DNA from: Cryptomeria japonica
Taxonomy: Eukaryota > Streptophyta > Pinopsida > Cupressales > Cupressaceae
Direction: 5' to 3'
NCBI RefSeq assembly: GCF_030272615.1
Contig: NC_081415.1
Location: 625,825,740 to 625,889,739 of the forward strand
DNA length: 64,000 nucleotides
The notes beneath the pieces were generated by a model. It saw nothing but the letters and a program-made list of their open reading frames with translations. It was not told where the DNA came from and ran no database searches. The number at the start of each line of letters is the position of its first letter. Position 1 is the first letter of the stretch. Of the stretch, positions 24,374-37,049 are shown in pieces. The position numbers and the translations under genes are program-made.

Positions 24374-27300
24374 TTAGTGAGTAGAAGATAGGGGTAGGAC
24401 CCCTAACTTACTTATGAGATACTCAAAAGTATCCATTGGTAATGGCTTGGTGAAAATATCTGCTATTTGTTCCTTTGAGCTAATATACTCCAACACCACT
24501 TTCTTCTCTTGAACTTCTTCTCTAAGATAATGATATTTGATAGAGATGTGCTTTGTCTTTGAGTGCATAATAGGATTCTTTGAAATGTTAATGGCACTAG
24601 TATTATCACAGAATATAGTTACTAGCTCGATAACTTTCTCATTTATGCCTTCCAATAGTTGTTTGATCCATGCTATATTGGTACAATTTAATGCTGCAGC
24701 AACATATTTAGCTTTTGCTGTTGACTGTGAAATACATCCTTGTTTCTTGCTAAGCCAACTCACTAGTCTTTCTCCTAAAAAGAAAGCTCCACCACTTGTG
24801 CTTTTCCTATCATCTATGTTGCATTCCCAATCAGCATCAGTATAAAATTTTAAATCAAATTCATTTCCTTTCTAATATACTAAGCCATAATCCTCAGTGC
24901 CTTTCAAGTATCTAAAAATTCTCTTGATTGCTGTCATGTGTGTTTCCTTGGGATCTGCAGAAAATCTTGCAACTATACCTACTACATGTGTTATATCTGG
25001 CCTACTGTGAACAATATATTGCAACTTTCCAATCATAGACCGATAAAGTGTCTCATCAACAGATGCAGATTCATTATTCTTTGATAGTTTACAGTTGGTA
25101 GTCATAGGAGTACTTACTAGTTTTGAATCCTCCATTCCAAATTTCTTCAAGATTTCCTTTATGTACTTGGATTGAGTAATGAAAATCTCATCTTTCATTT
25201 GCAGTATCTGTAGACCTATAAAATACTTTATCTCACCAATTAATGACATCTCAAATTCTTTGTTCATTTCATTTCCAAATTTCTTGCATAAAGAGTCATT
25301 TCCACAAAAGATAATATCATCAACAAATATGGCTGAGATCAATATTCCATTTTCATCATTCTTCATGTCAATATTGTTGTTTTCATTTGTCCTTATAAAA
25401 CCAATCTTGATTAAATAAGAGTGCAATCTTTCATACCATGCTCTAGGTGCTTATTTTAGACCATATAAAGCTTTGTTCAGTTTACATACCTAATCTTAAT
25501 TCTCTCCTTCAACAAATCCTTTAGGTTGTTCAATAAAAACTTCTTCTTCTAATATACCATTCAGAAATGTAGATTTGACATCCATTTGATATACTTTGAA
25601 ATTCTTGTAAGTAGCGTATGCCAACAATGTTCTTACTCTTTCAAGTCTTGCCATAGGTGCAAAAGTCTCACCATAATCAATTCCCTCTTCTTGAGCATAA
25701 CCTTTGCAAACTAGTCTTGCTTTATTTTGAATGACCTCACCTTTTTCATTCAGCTTGTTTCTGAAAATCCACTTTGTACCAATTACATTTTTGTCCTTCG
25801 ATCTTGGGACCAATGTCCATGTGTCAGTCTTCTTGATTTGATCAATCTCTTCTATCATAGCATTTATCCAATCTTCACTGTTAAATGCCTCTTTCACTAT
25901 CCTTGGTTCAAATTCAGATATTAGACATGTGTTCTATCTCAGTTTATTCCTTGTCATCATTGTATCATTCTTATCTCCTATAATCTGACTTGATGCATGA
26001 TTTCTTCTGACATACTTGGCTAATATAGCCTTGGTAGATTCTGTATGATCTTCTTCATCACTCGATAACTGGATATTCTCTTCATTTCCTTCAGCAGTTT
26101 TCTCGGTAGGACTTCTCGGTTGAATATATACAATTCCTTCATAATCTTCCGGTTCTTTGGAGTTTCCTCCATCATCTCTTTCTGCAAATTCATCAATTTT
26201 CACATTTGCACTTTTTAATATTTTGTTAGATGATTTGATCAAACATTTAAATGCTTTGCTTCTAGAAGAATAACCAAGAAATGTTCCTTCTTCACTTTTC
26301 TGATCAAACTTACCATTTTTGTCATCTTTGTGAACATAGCATCTACTTACAAAGATTTTAAAATAACTTATATTAGGTTTCTTGTCATACCAGATTTCAT
26401 ATGGTGTCTTCAAAGTTCATTTCTTCAGTTGTACTCAGTTCAGGGTGTAAACTGCAGTGCTGATTGCTTCCCTCCAAAATGTTTGAGGTACCTTATTTTC
26501 TATCATCAAGGTTCTTGCACAATCCACAATTGATCTGTTTCTTCTCTTGGCTATACCACTTTGCTTGGGTGTTCTCGGTGCAGATACTTATCTCTTTATA
26601 CCATGATTATTGCAGTATAAGTTAAATTCATAAGAAGTGAACTCACCTCCTCTATTAGATCTAAGATATTTTAGTTGTCTTCCTATTTCATTTTCAACTC
26701 TTGCCTTGTAACATTTAAACATTTGAAAAGCTTATGATTTTTCTTTTAAAAACATTACTGACATCATCCCTGAGTAATCATTCACAAATAATTTGAAATA
26801 CTTATCACCATAATAACTCTGATTTTTCATAGGTCCACAAAGATCAGTATGCACAAGATCTAAAATTCCCTTAGAAGTGTAGGACTTACTTGTAAAGCTT
26901 GACCTTGTCATCTTACCCATCTGGCATCCTCGACATATAGCATTCTCAGGTTTCTCAAGACTTGATAGACCTCTTACTTGATGATTCTTGCTTATTTTGA
27001 TCAGATTATCAAAATTTACGTGACAAAACCTTTTATGCCATAACCAGGTATCATATATCTTTGCATATAGACACTTATTCCAAGTTGAGTCAAGGTGAAA
27101 TGTGTTACCTTTTGTTTGTGTCCTGATAGCTGCTAACTTTCCATGCTTATCATGAACTTTGACAATTCCTTTCTGAAACTCTATTTGGTATCCTGTATTA
27201 TTTAGCTGTCCTACACTCAACAAATTGTATTTCAAACCTTCAACCCAATAAACATCATTACATTTAGCATTCTCAAGAAGTGTTATAGATGCTTTACGTC

Positions 27301-28560
27301 TCACTGGACATGGTGCATCATAACCAAATCTTACATAACCTCCATCATAATCTTCTAACATAACAAACTTGTGTTTATCACCTGTCATGTGATGCGAGCA
27401 TCCACTATCTATGATCCAAGAATCATTAGTATTTATGTGAGATATTAAAGCTTTTTCTTCATACCTTTCTTCATCTGATCCATCTTTGATAGCCACATAA
27501 CCAACTTCCTCTATATCAGTTTCATCTAATTTATCATCATTAGATTCCTCATCATCTATTAGACATGTCTTTTTATCTCTTCTTCTGAAGTCTCAATGTC
27601 CTCTGTAATGATTATCTTTCTGTCTGTCATCTCGGTAATCTCTCTTTTCACTAGATTCTTTTTCAGGACAATTAGAAACCATATGTCCTATTCTATCATA
27701 GTTAAAACATTTCAAAGGCAACTTTCCTTTCTACTCACCTTTTCCTCTTGGTAGCCTTCTAGCTAATAGTGCTTCAAACTCTTCTTGCTTTTTGATTTCT
27801 TCATAAAGTTTGTGTACCTTCTCCATGTTTTTGCGAAATCTTTCACTTGATCTACTATGATTCCCTTTAGAGTACTGATAATTTCTATCATTGTAATCAT
27901 CAGATTCATCAAGATGAAAAGAACTAAATGCAGACTAAATTTTATTTATCGAAGACCCACTGTTATCAAAGTTACTTAACTCAAATGCATGTAGCTTACC
28001 AATATTAGCAACCAAAGAACCTGGCATATTAGGTATAGACCTCAATTCATTGATTGCAGAGACTCATATTGCATAAGCAGGTAGAAGGGTTCTTAATAGC
28101 TTACTTGTGACATCCTTCTCTTCAATGGTTTCTCCTACTCCTTTGATTTGATTGACAATCTCCTTTAACCTTGTACTGTACTAGGTTATGTTCTCACCTT
28201 CATTCATTCTCATAGATTCAAGTTGTCCTCTTAGACTATCCACTTTTGCTCTTTGAACATGTTCATCACCACCATACATGGATATGAGCTTGTCCTACAT
28301 TGTCTTGGCATCATTGCAGCCTTCTAGATCATTAAACTCTGAGTCGGTCAATGCAGATGTTATTTCAATCATTGCTTGAATATGTTCTTGCTTTGCCTTT
28401 TTCTCTTCCATTGTCAATGGATAGGTGCTAGGTGTAATGAAATCATTCTCTAGATAAAATATACAACATATTCTCCAATTCCTGATAGGTGTAGCTTCAT
28501 CCTTTTCTGCCATGTAGAGAAACTTGACTTATTTAGCTTCGGTGCATCCCTCTTATACAT
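24374..28560 (-). pseudogene. Copia gag-pol polyprotein of E1
   Basis: Start at 28560 (MYKRDAPKLNKSS). A one-base insertion near 28455 shifts the frame, then a single frame runs from about 28513 to 24374, broken only by stops. Order: UBN2-type gag; zinc knuckle CFNYDRIGHMVSNC with the second Cys changed to Tyr; protease WIIDSGCSHHMTGD; GAG-pre-integrase WLWHKRFCHVNF; integrase core with DLCGP, DYSGMM and SAPRTPKQSG; RT with FVDDIIFCGN; RNase H with DADWECNIDDRKSTSGG, LVSWLSKKQGC and KHISIKYHYLREEV; end LPLSSTH. I count more than a dozen in-frame stops, mostly TAG or TAA where E3 has Gln or Trp. About 330 bases between the stop and the PPT hold no ORF. Confidence 0.92.
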
Positions 28561-28610
28561 CTTTGGATCTTTTCCTCAAGTACCTTTAAACTTTTCTTCC
28601 GGAGTCCAAA

Positions 28611-28624
28611 GCTCTGATACCAAT
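28611..28624 (-). other. Primer binding site of E1 (initiator Met tRNA)
   Basis: Minus strand ATTGGTATCAGAGC, perfect over TGGTATCAGAGC, directly after the LTR end. Confidence 0.9.
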
Positions 28625-29184
28625 TTATAACTCTTATGCCAATTGTTAATAAGATTAGAGGGGGGGGTGAATCATACAAACTTAATCTTCAATATATTCA
28701 ACAGATTCAACTTTGGTAGCTTTAAGAGATATATGTAACCAAAACTGTAAAACATGCAAACTTAAGAACACATAATCATAACAACACTCATAACACCAGA
28801 TTTAATGTGGAAACCCAAATAGGGAAAAACCACTGTGGGATTTCGGACCCACTAAGAAATATACTCTTCTAGAGTATGCTCAGTTAAAAGAAAATCTTGT
28901 TAAAGATTACAAACACATTGCTAGATGTGACCTGGTTAAGGTATTTCCCTCAGATCTATTAGGATCTTCACCTTGTTAGAGGTGACCTTGTTAAAGGGTT
29001 TCAAACACTCAATCAGAATGTCACCTTGCTAGAGGATTTACAAATAAGATTGTTAAGTCCACTCGGTTAAGAGATTTTCTATCACTTACAAATAAATAAC
29101 AGTAATGAATATGTCTACAACTTTGCATATAAAATGCTAAAGTAGATTCTTATTTTCTCAATACAATCTAGTCATAGGACTTAT
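28625..29184 (-). repeat. 5' LTR of E1, primer-proximal part
   Basis: Matches 22561-23115 of the 3' LTR. It ends at the primer site with AGAGTTATAA (E3 has AGAGTTATCA). It stops at CTTAT (29180-29184), the left copy of the H target duplication, and continues at 37050. Confidence 0.9.
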
Positions 29185-30776
29185 TGATGGGAATGGGTAT
29201 GGCATAGACTAGCCTAGTCTATTCTCTTTGATCCTCTCCTTGGATCACCAAGTGTTCCAACCACACCCTAGGGTCTATAGGACTTCCCTTGCTTGTGGAA
29301 TCCCCTAACCTTGCCAAATCCACCCATCAACAACATGTGATGCTTCTCCTAAGGTCTCACCTATGCACAAGCTTCAAAAACCCTCACATAGGCTAATAAG
29401 GGTTTAGCTCCTCCTACACTTCCTTAGGTCCTAGCAAGGATAGGATAGGTCTTTCACATAGTTCTCCATCCATTCATGTGCCCCCAAGAGGTTTTGACCT
29501 TCCTATTTGTTACCGATCTCACTATTTTTCTTCTTTCCTACAAAATAGGGCTACAAGGAATGTGCCCAATTAGGCCTCCATTCTGGACTTTAAGGGCTCC
29601 CTCTTGCAAATGATGTCCAAACTTGTGAAACTTCCCAAAGGGACTTCTATTCATTTGGTAAAGGCTCAAATATTTTCCTAGTTTTGGGCCTCCAAGTGTT
29701 CGTACACTACCCTAGGTGAATTTAGGGGTTTTTGAGGGTTTTTATCAGGGTTTTTAGGCCTGCCACGGTCACAGTGATGGTTTGTTGTCTTCACCACCTT
29801 TTCTGGATTGGTGGAAAAAACTCCTTCTCACCAATCATTCTCCACACACCCCTCCACAACTCCTCCAAAGGGTGCCTCCCTTCTTGTCCTTCCTTGCTCT
29901 CACAGACCTCTGCAACCTTAACCCTTCCTAGCCGGGCACAATCTAGTCTCGCCTAGGAGTGGGTCTTTGAAAGGATTTCTTGCATCTTCAAGGGCCTTTC
30001 TTCCTTTGAGATACTATACAAGTTCTACACTCCTATTCCCCATGGTTCATGGTGTTTCCACAATGGGGATAGGAGTTGTCAACCCATTTACACAAAATAG
30101 TCCAAAACTGGACAATAAAGAAGAAATTTGCAAAGTATTTACAAACACACCAAAACTTGCACAATAAACCTAATCTAACTGCTCAAAATGAAAGTATAAA
30201 CACAATACAAGACTCTCAACACAGTTTAGTCTGCAAAACAATCCATTTTCAATCTTTCAATGCTCCATTTGTGCCGACTGGCAACAAAAACCCAGTCACA
30301 GTCAAGGTCTTTACCCTTTGGTCGTATAATCTGACATCCAACCCCTCATTTTAGAGTTTGCAACAATATATAATTTCTTTGCCTTGGTTTTTATGTCAAG
30401 TTTAGGGTTCTCCATACCAAGCTAAGGTTATGACCTATTAGGTGGAAAAGTTGCATGACAACTTTGAAAAGTTGTCATGTAACTTTTTGCAACTTTTGAG
30501 CAACTTTTGCAATGTTGCTTTTCTTGACTTTTAGGCCTACATGGGGCTATCCTATGGAAACAACCATACTGAAAGGACCCCAAACTCATCAATGGGCACA
30601 CGTACCCTCTACTCCAAAAGAAAACTCAACCTAGACTTGTGAATCTAGGACCTAAACTAGGACCTAAACAAGACCAATGAGCTCTTGGCTCTTATTACAT
30701 TTACATGGCTTCTTAAAGAAGCAAAATCCCAACAAAATCAAATGGAGGAAGACCTTATAAGGGTGCTCCTACACCA
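29185..30776 (-). repeat. 3' LTR of H
   Basis: 1592 bp. The + strand reads TGATGGGAATGGG at 29185 and CTCCTACACCA at 30776. A 92-codon open frame (30076-30354 +) is kept in both LTRs but has no recognisable content. Confidence 0.95.
30447..30486. repeat. 40-nt inverted repeat in the H LTR
   Basis: Arms AAAGTTGCATGACAACTTT and AAAGTTGTCATGTAACTTT around GA: 19-bp arms with one mismatch (G opposite T). The same structure is at 36720-36759 in the other LTR, unchanged, and is followed by further AACTTTT/GCAACTTTTG words. A transcript hairpin is likely; its role is unknown. Confidence 0.9.
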
Positions 30777-30793
30777 TACTCCCCCTCTACATA
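30777..30793 (-). other. Polypurine tract of H
   Basis: Minus strand ATGTAGAGGGGGAGTA before the 3' LTR start TGGTGTAGGAG, only a few bases after the end of the gag-pol frame at 30797. Confidence 0.85.
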
Positions 30794-30796
30794 TAA

Positions 30797-33700
30797 TTAA
30801 GGAACTAGGGGAGAGATGAGAGCTAGGTCAATACCAAGTTTCTTGAACCTACCCTCTTCAACCCAAGTGGCTTCCGACTCAGGTTGACCTGCCCACTTCA
30901 CCAAGTGTTCCATGTAGACCTGGTGTTTAGTAGACTTCTTCACCCTTGACTCCAAGATCTCCTTTATTATGGGCTGCTTCACTTGAGGTAAGGCATTCAC
31001 ATCCAAGTCCTGCAGCACCTTGGCTTGATTCTCAATTTGCCCTACTATTTCACCTTTATATAATATCAAACTAGCAACATTAAAGACTGTTGATATAGCC
31101 AAATCTAAAGGAAGATCCACCTTGTAGGCATTCTCACCATATTTGGGCAGGTTTCTACAAGGTCCTACCCTCTTCATTTGTAGCTTAGTAGGCTTGCTGC
31201 TTTGCATTCTAGCTTTACTTAGATGGACCATCACATAGTCACCCACTTTGAACTGAACCTCTCTCCTTTTTTCATCCACTTTAGCTTTCAGTTTTTGAGT
31301 AGACTCTAGGATGGCTCTCTTGACTTGTTCTTGGACTTCCTTGATGGTTTGAGTGAAGTCCTCTACTTTCCCACTCTTCATCTCCATGGAACCAAGTTCT
31401 CTTAGTTCACACACCCCTCTTGGATGTCTGCCATAGAAAACCTCAAAAGGACTCCTTCCAATGGTCCTATTTACACTGTCATTGTAGGTATACTCAACTT
31501 GTGGAATAACTAGATCCCAAGTCTACCCATACTCCTTGGTTAGACACCTCAACAAGCTGCCTAACACCCTATTAATGACTTTAGTTTGACCATCAGTTTG
31601 TGGATGGTAAGCTGAGCTAAATGATAAATTAGTCCCTAGTCTTCTCCATAAGGTTTACCAAAAATGGCCCATGAACTTGCTGTCCCTATCTGAAACAATA
31701 CTTAATGGGAGTCCATGAATCCTTACAATCTCCTTAAAGAAGAGATGTGCAATATAACTAGCATCATGAGTAGTTCTACATGGAATAAAATGGCTCATCT
31801 TAGAAAATCTATCTACCACCACATAGATGCTATCCATACCTGTCTTTGTCTTGGGGAGTCCTACCACAAAGTCCATGCTCACACACTCCCAAGGCCTATT
31901 TGGGACTGGTAATGGCTGATAGAGGCATGCATTGCTCGATCCTCCTTTTTCCCTTTGACACACACCACATTTCTCCACATACCTTGGCAACCTAGGCCAA
32001 TGGTAGTACCTCTATACTAGATCCAAAGTTTTATTGATTCCAAATTGTCCACTTAGACTTTCATTATGTTTCTCTTGTATGATATTTTCTCTCATGGATC
32101 CTCTAGGCACACATAACTGATTGCCTTTGAACAAGAGACCATTTTGAAGAGTGTAATCTGCATACTCACCATGAAAAAGATTCTCAAACTCCTTGCAGAC
32201 CTTGTAGGCTGATGAGAAGTCCTCATCCTCTTCATAGAGATCCTTGAAACCTTCTATCCCTATGCTCTGCAATTGTAATTCTTGGACAGTTAACAACTTC
32301 CAGCTTAAAGCATCTGCCACCTTGTTAAGTTGCCCCTTTTTATGCTTGATGGTAAAGGTAAAGGATTGGATGTACTCCATCCACTTCAAATGTCTATTGC
32401 TAAGCTTCTCTTGAGTATTAATGTAACTCAAAGCTTGGTTATCAGTGAACACCACAAATTCTTTTGGGAGTAGGTAATGCCTCCACTTCTTGAGAGACTG
32501 AACTAGTGCATACAACTCTAGATCATATGTTGAATACCTATTCTTTGCCTCATTAAGCTTCTCACTGAAAAATGCCACAGACCTTTCCTCTTGACTCAAT
32601 ACACCCCCTACTACAATTCCACTTGCATCACATTCCAATGTGAATAGCCTGTCAAACATAGGTAAGAGTAGGATGGGTTTTGTGGCTACTTCTTGCTTCA
32701 ATAATTGGAATGCTTCATCAGCTTGTTCAGTCCATTTGAACTTAGTTTTAAGGCCTCCTTTTATGGTGTCAAGTACTGGTGCACATATTCCAGTGAAGTT
32801 CCTCACAAACTTTCTATAGAATTGGGCTAAACCATGGAAACTCCTAACTTCAGTCCCTGTTTTAGGGGCAAGCCAATTCAAAATTGCCTCCACTTTGCTT
32901 GGATCCATCTTCAAGGTTCCCTTAGACACCACAAACCCCAAGTAGACTAACTCTTGCTTCAAAAAGTCACACTTCTCCAAGTTTATTGCCAACTTCTCTT
33001 CATGCAACCTCTCTAGGACTAACCTCAAATGTTCTAGGTGCTCCTCTTTGGTTCTACTATAGATGAGTATGTCATCTAAGAACACCACCACAAATCTGCC
33101 TATGAATTCCTTCAACACCTCATTCATCAACCTCATGAAGGTTCTTGGGACATTGGTAAGTCCAAATGGCATCACAAGCCATTCATACAACCCTTCTGTG
33201 GTCTTAAAAGCGGTCTTCCACTCATCACCCTCCTTAATCCTAATCTGATGATAACCACTTTTAAGGTCCAACTTAGTAAAATACATGGCACCTCCTAAAC
33301 AGTCCATCAAATCCTGTATTCTAGGAATAGGAAATCTATACCTTATGGTGATCCTATTAATTGCCCTTGAATCAATGTAAAGTCTCCACTTGCCTCCCTT
33401 CATTGTTGCTAGTACTATCAAGACTGCACATGGGCTAATGCTCTTCCTGATCAGTCCTTGATCCAACAACTCCTGCACTTGCCTTGCCACCTCCTTGTTT
33501 TGATTAGGTGTGAGCTTATTTGCTGCTTTATTGGGCAGGGATGCACTGGGGACAAAGTCTATTTGATGGCTTATAGACCTTCTTGGTGGAAGTGTTGCAG
33601 GTGCTCCATCACTCACTATGTCTTTATACTCTTGCAACATTTGTTTTACCTCCTTAGGTACCTCTGTCTGCAACTTATCTTCCTCCTCATTTGGCTTAAC

Positions 33701-35383
33701 AAAGATGGCACATCCCACTATCTCCTCTTCATGTAGCAGGTGTAAGAACTCTTTACCAGTATTAAGTAAGACACTAGGTGTTCTTGAGGTTCCCTCATCA
33801 TTCTCTGTCAGAGACTGAATCTTATAGGTTCTGTTGTCTTTCTTGAAGGAAATGGAGTTCTCCTCTCTATCATTGATCATCTTCCTATCAAATTGCCAGG
33901 GTCTACCTAGTAGCAGATGATAAGCATCCATGGGTAACACATCACAAAGGATCTTATCCTTGTATCCTCCAATAGAGAACTCTACCCAAGTCTGTTCATT
34001 GACAAGCACACTCTGTCCTTGATTCAACCATGTCACCCTATAAGGGCTAGTGTGGGGTATCTTTGTGAGTTTCAACTTCTTGGCTACCTCATCTGATATG
34101 ATGTTATTAGTTGACCTTGAATCAACTATCACCTTGCAAACCTTACCAAGGATTTTGCATCTCCCCCTAAACAATGCTCTCCTATGCTTAGGTTCATCCT
34201 TAACCGGCTATCTTATCAAGACTCTATTGAACATCAGATTTTCTCCAATCTCTGATTCAATATGGTCCACCTCAAGTGTTTTTCTGCTTGATGTGTCTTC
34301 ATGGGCATAAGCAACCCTCTTTCCACTGTTTGATGAGGTAGGCTTGTTAGGGCATCTATAGGTCGGGTGTCCCAATTGACCACAATTGTAGCATTTCATG
34401 GTTGCAAAGTAGGAATTACCCCTGTTGGTACCTCTACCCCTATTTGGGCCCCCTTGTGGACCTCTTCCTTGAGAATGGCCTCCTCTAAGAGTGTTTTCAC
34501 TATTATACTCAGTCAACTTGGACTCTCCTTGATTCGTTTGCTCACTTGCCTTTCTTTGGTAACCACCTCAGTGACTCATTTGATCTCTAGCTTTGCCTCT
34601 ACCCCTATGGTTGGAGTCTCCCTTCCTTTTATTCCTCTCTTCTACCTTAGCAGCAAGTTGATGACACTTTTGGATAGTGGTAGGAGTCCATAGGCTTATC
34701 TCCTATTGGATGTTCCACTTTAGGCCACTTAGATACCTAGCCACCTTGATAGATTCCTCTTCTTGGACTTTGGATCTAAGACAAAACTTTTGAAACTCCT
34801 CTATGTAGGAGGCCACATCAAGATCTTTCTACTTCAATCCTTGTCTCTTCTTATGAAGTTGGACTTCATAATCCTCTGGCAAGTAGTTCTCCTTGATCTT
34901 ACTCACCATGGCCTTCCAGTTTGCAATAGGTAGCTTTCCCATGCTAATTCTCTCCTCTTGCAAGTACTTCCACCATGTCAAGGCTACCCCCCTTAGTCTT
35001 GATTTGGCAACCTTAACCTTTTGAGCTTCTGTCACCCCTTCACACTTAAAGTGGTTCTCCATACCCTCAATCCATTCCATGACGGTGTCAATGTCCATCC
35101 TTCCACTGAAATGTGGCAATCCTTCAAAAGATTTTGTATTCAAACCCTTGATGGCCTTTACAAAAGGTTCTTCATTGATTAAGGGGTCTAGTTCAGGTAT
35201 GATGTCATCTAGATCAATAGATTTCTTGCCTCTGTCACTAGTGTCTGCACCCCAGAGTTCTTGTGCTCTCTAATCAACCACTTCTTGCAGCTTGTTCCTT
35301 ATCTCACTCATAGCATCTTCAAAGAGTCTATTTTTCTTCTTTTGTTCTTCTACCTCCCTAGCTAGTTCTATATTAGTGACCAT
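30797..35383 (-). pseudogene. Gag-pol polyprotein with chromodomain, element H
   Basis: Met at 35383 (MVTNIELAREVEEQ), then one frame of about 1530 codons to 30797 with some eight stops and no frameshift. Order: short coiled coil; gypsy gag (FEGLPHFSGRMD, LTWWKYLQ); zinc knuckle CYNCGQLGHPTYRC (intact); protease with catalytic DSG changed to DSR (VIVDSRSTNNIIS); RT (PIPRIQDLMDCLGG, FTKLDLKSGYHQI, VVFLDDILIYS); RNase H (LECDASGIVVGGVL, YDLELYALVQSL, VVFTDNQALSYI); integrase HHCC (CGVCQREK) and core ([35 protein letters not shown]); C-terminal IIKEILESR...LVKWAGQPESEATWV, a chromodomain. Chromodomains steer integration towards marked chromatin. The premature stops make it inactive. Confidence 0.95.
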
Positions 35384-35444
35384 TATGTTCTCCCCTACTG
35401 ATTCACCAGAGTATAGAGACATGCACGGTCCACCAAATCTTTAA

Positions 35445-35460
35445 CTTGCTTTGATACCAA
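35445..35460 (-). other. Primer binding site of H (initiator Met tRNA)
   Basis: Minus strand TTGGTATCAAAGCAAG, two bases inside the 5' LTR; one mismatch to TGGTATCAGAGC. Confidence 0.85.
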
Positions 35461-35462
35461 TC

Positions 35463-37049
35463 TGATGGAAATGGGTATGGGATAGACTAGCCTAGTCTAT
35501 CTTCTTTGATCCTCTCCTTGGATCACTAGGTATTCCAATCACACCCTAGGGTCTTTAGGACATCCCTTGCTTGTGGAATCCCCTAACCTTGCCTAATCCA
35601 CTCACCAACAACATGTGATGCTTCTCCTAAGGTCTCACCTACTCACAAGCTTCAAAAACCCTCACATAGGCTAATAAGGGTTTAGCTCCTCCTACACCTA
35701 CTTAGGTCCTAGCAAGGATAGGATAGGTCTTTGACATAGTTCTCCATCCATTCATGTGCTCCCAAGAGGTTTTGACCTTCCTATTTGTTACCAATCTCAC
35801 TATTTTGCTTCTTTCCTACAAAATAGGGCTACAAGGAATGTGCCCAATTAGGCCTCCATTCTGAACTTTTAGGACTCCCTCTTGGAAACGATGCCCAAAA
35901 TTGTGAAAATTCTGAAAGGGACTACTATTCATTTGTCAAAGGCTCAAATATTTTCCTATTTTTGGGCCTCCAAGTGTCCGTACACTGCCCTAGGTGAATT
36001 TAGGGGTTTTTGAGGGTTTTTATGAGGGTTTTTACCAGGGTCATAGTGATGGTTTGTTGTCTTCACCACCTTGTCTAGATTGGTAGAAACTCCTCCTTCT
36101 CACCAATGGTACTCCACACACCCCTCCACAACTCCTCCAAAGGGTGCCTCCCTTCTTGTCATTTCTTGCTCTCACAGACCTCTGCAACCTTAACCCTTCC
36201 TACCCGGGCACAGTCTAGTCTTGCCTAGGAGTGGGTCTTTGAAAGGATTTCCTGCATCTTCAAGGGCCCTGCTTCCTCTAAGATATTGTATAGGGTCTAC
36301 ACTCCTATTCCCCATGGTTTCATGGTGTTTCCACAATGGGGATAGGAGTTGTCAACCCATTTACACAAAACAGTCCAAAACTGGACAATAAAGAAGAAAT
36401 TTGCAAAGTATTTACAAACACACCAAAACTTGCACAATAAACCTAACCTAAATGCTCAAAATGAAAGTATAAACACAATACAAGACTCTCAACATAGTTT
36501 AGTCTGCAAAACAATGCATTTTCAATCTTTCAATGCTCCATTTGTGCCGACTGGCAACAAAAACCCAGTCACAGTCAAGGTTTTTACCCTTTGGTCGTAC
36601 AATCTGACATCCAACCCCTCATTTTAGGGTTTGCAACAATATATAATTTCTTTGCCTTGATTTGTGTGCCAATGCTAGGGTTCTCCATACCAAGCTAAGG
36701 TTATGACCTATTAGGTGGAAAAGTTGCATGACAACTTTGAAAAGTTGTCATGTAACTTTTTGCAACTTTTGAGCAACTTTTGCAATGTTGCTTTTCTTGA
36801 CTTTTAGGCCTACATGGGGCTATCCTATGGACACAACCATACTGAAAGGACCCCAAACTCATCAATGGGCACACATACCCTCTACTCCAAAAGAAAACTC
36901 AACCTAGACTTGTGAACCTAGGACCTAAACTAGGACCTAAACAAGACCAATGAGCTCTTGGCTCTTATTACATTTACATGGCTTCTTAAAGAAGCAAAAT
37001 CCCAACAAAATCAAATGGAGGAAGACCTTATAAGGGTGCTCCTATACCA
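35463..37049 (-). repeat. 5' LTR of H
   Basis: 1587-bp partner of 29185-30776, ending CTCCTATACCA before the target copy CTTAT. It contains the same 40-nt inverted repeat at 36720-36759. Confidence 0.95.

Larger units (their letters stand above)
29185..37049 (-). mobile_element. Chromovirus-type Ty3/gypsy element H
   Basis: A complete 7865-bp element with LTRs 29185-30776 (3') and 35463-37049 (5'), TG...CA ends and a perfect target duplication CTTAT (29180-29184 and 37050-37054). The host LTR without insertion is seen at 23105. It has an initiator-Met primer site, a PPT and a single gag-pol frame ending in a chromodomain. The LTR pair differs at about a dozen sites in the first 160 bases by eye, so the insertion is not recent. 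Confidence 0.95.

Noticed and set aside
30076-36627. A 92-codon open frame present twice (30076-30354 and 36349-36627)
   Set aside because: The two copies are the same position in the two LTRs of H. Similarity follows from LTR duplication and there is no recognisable protein content.
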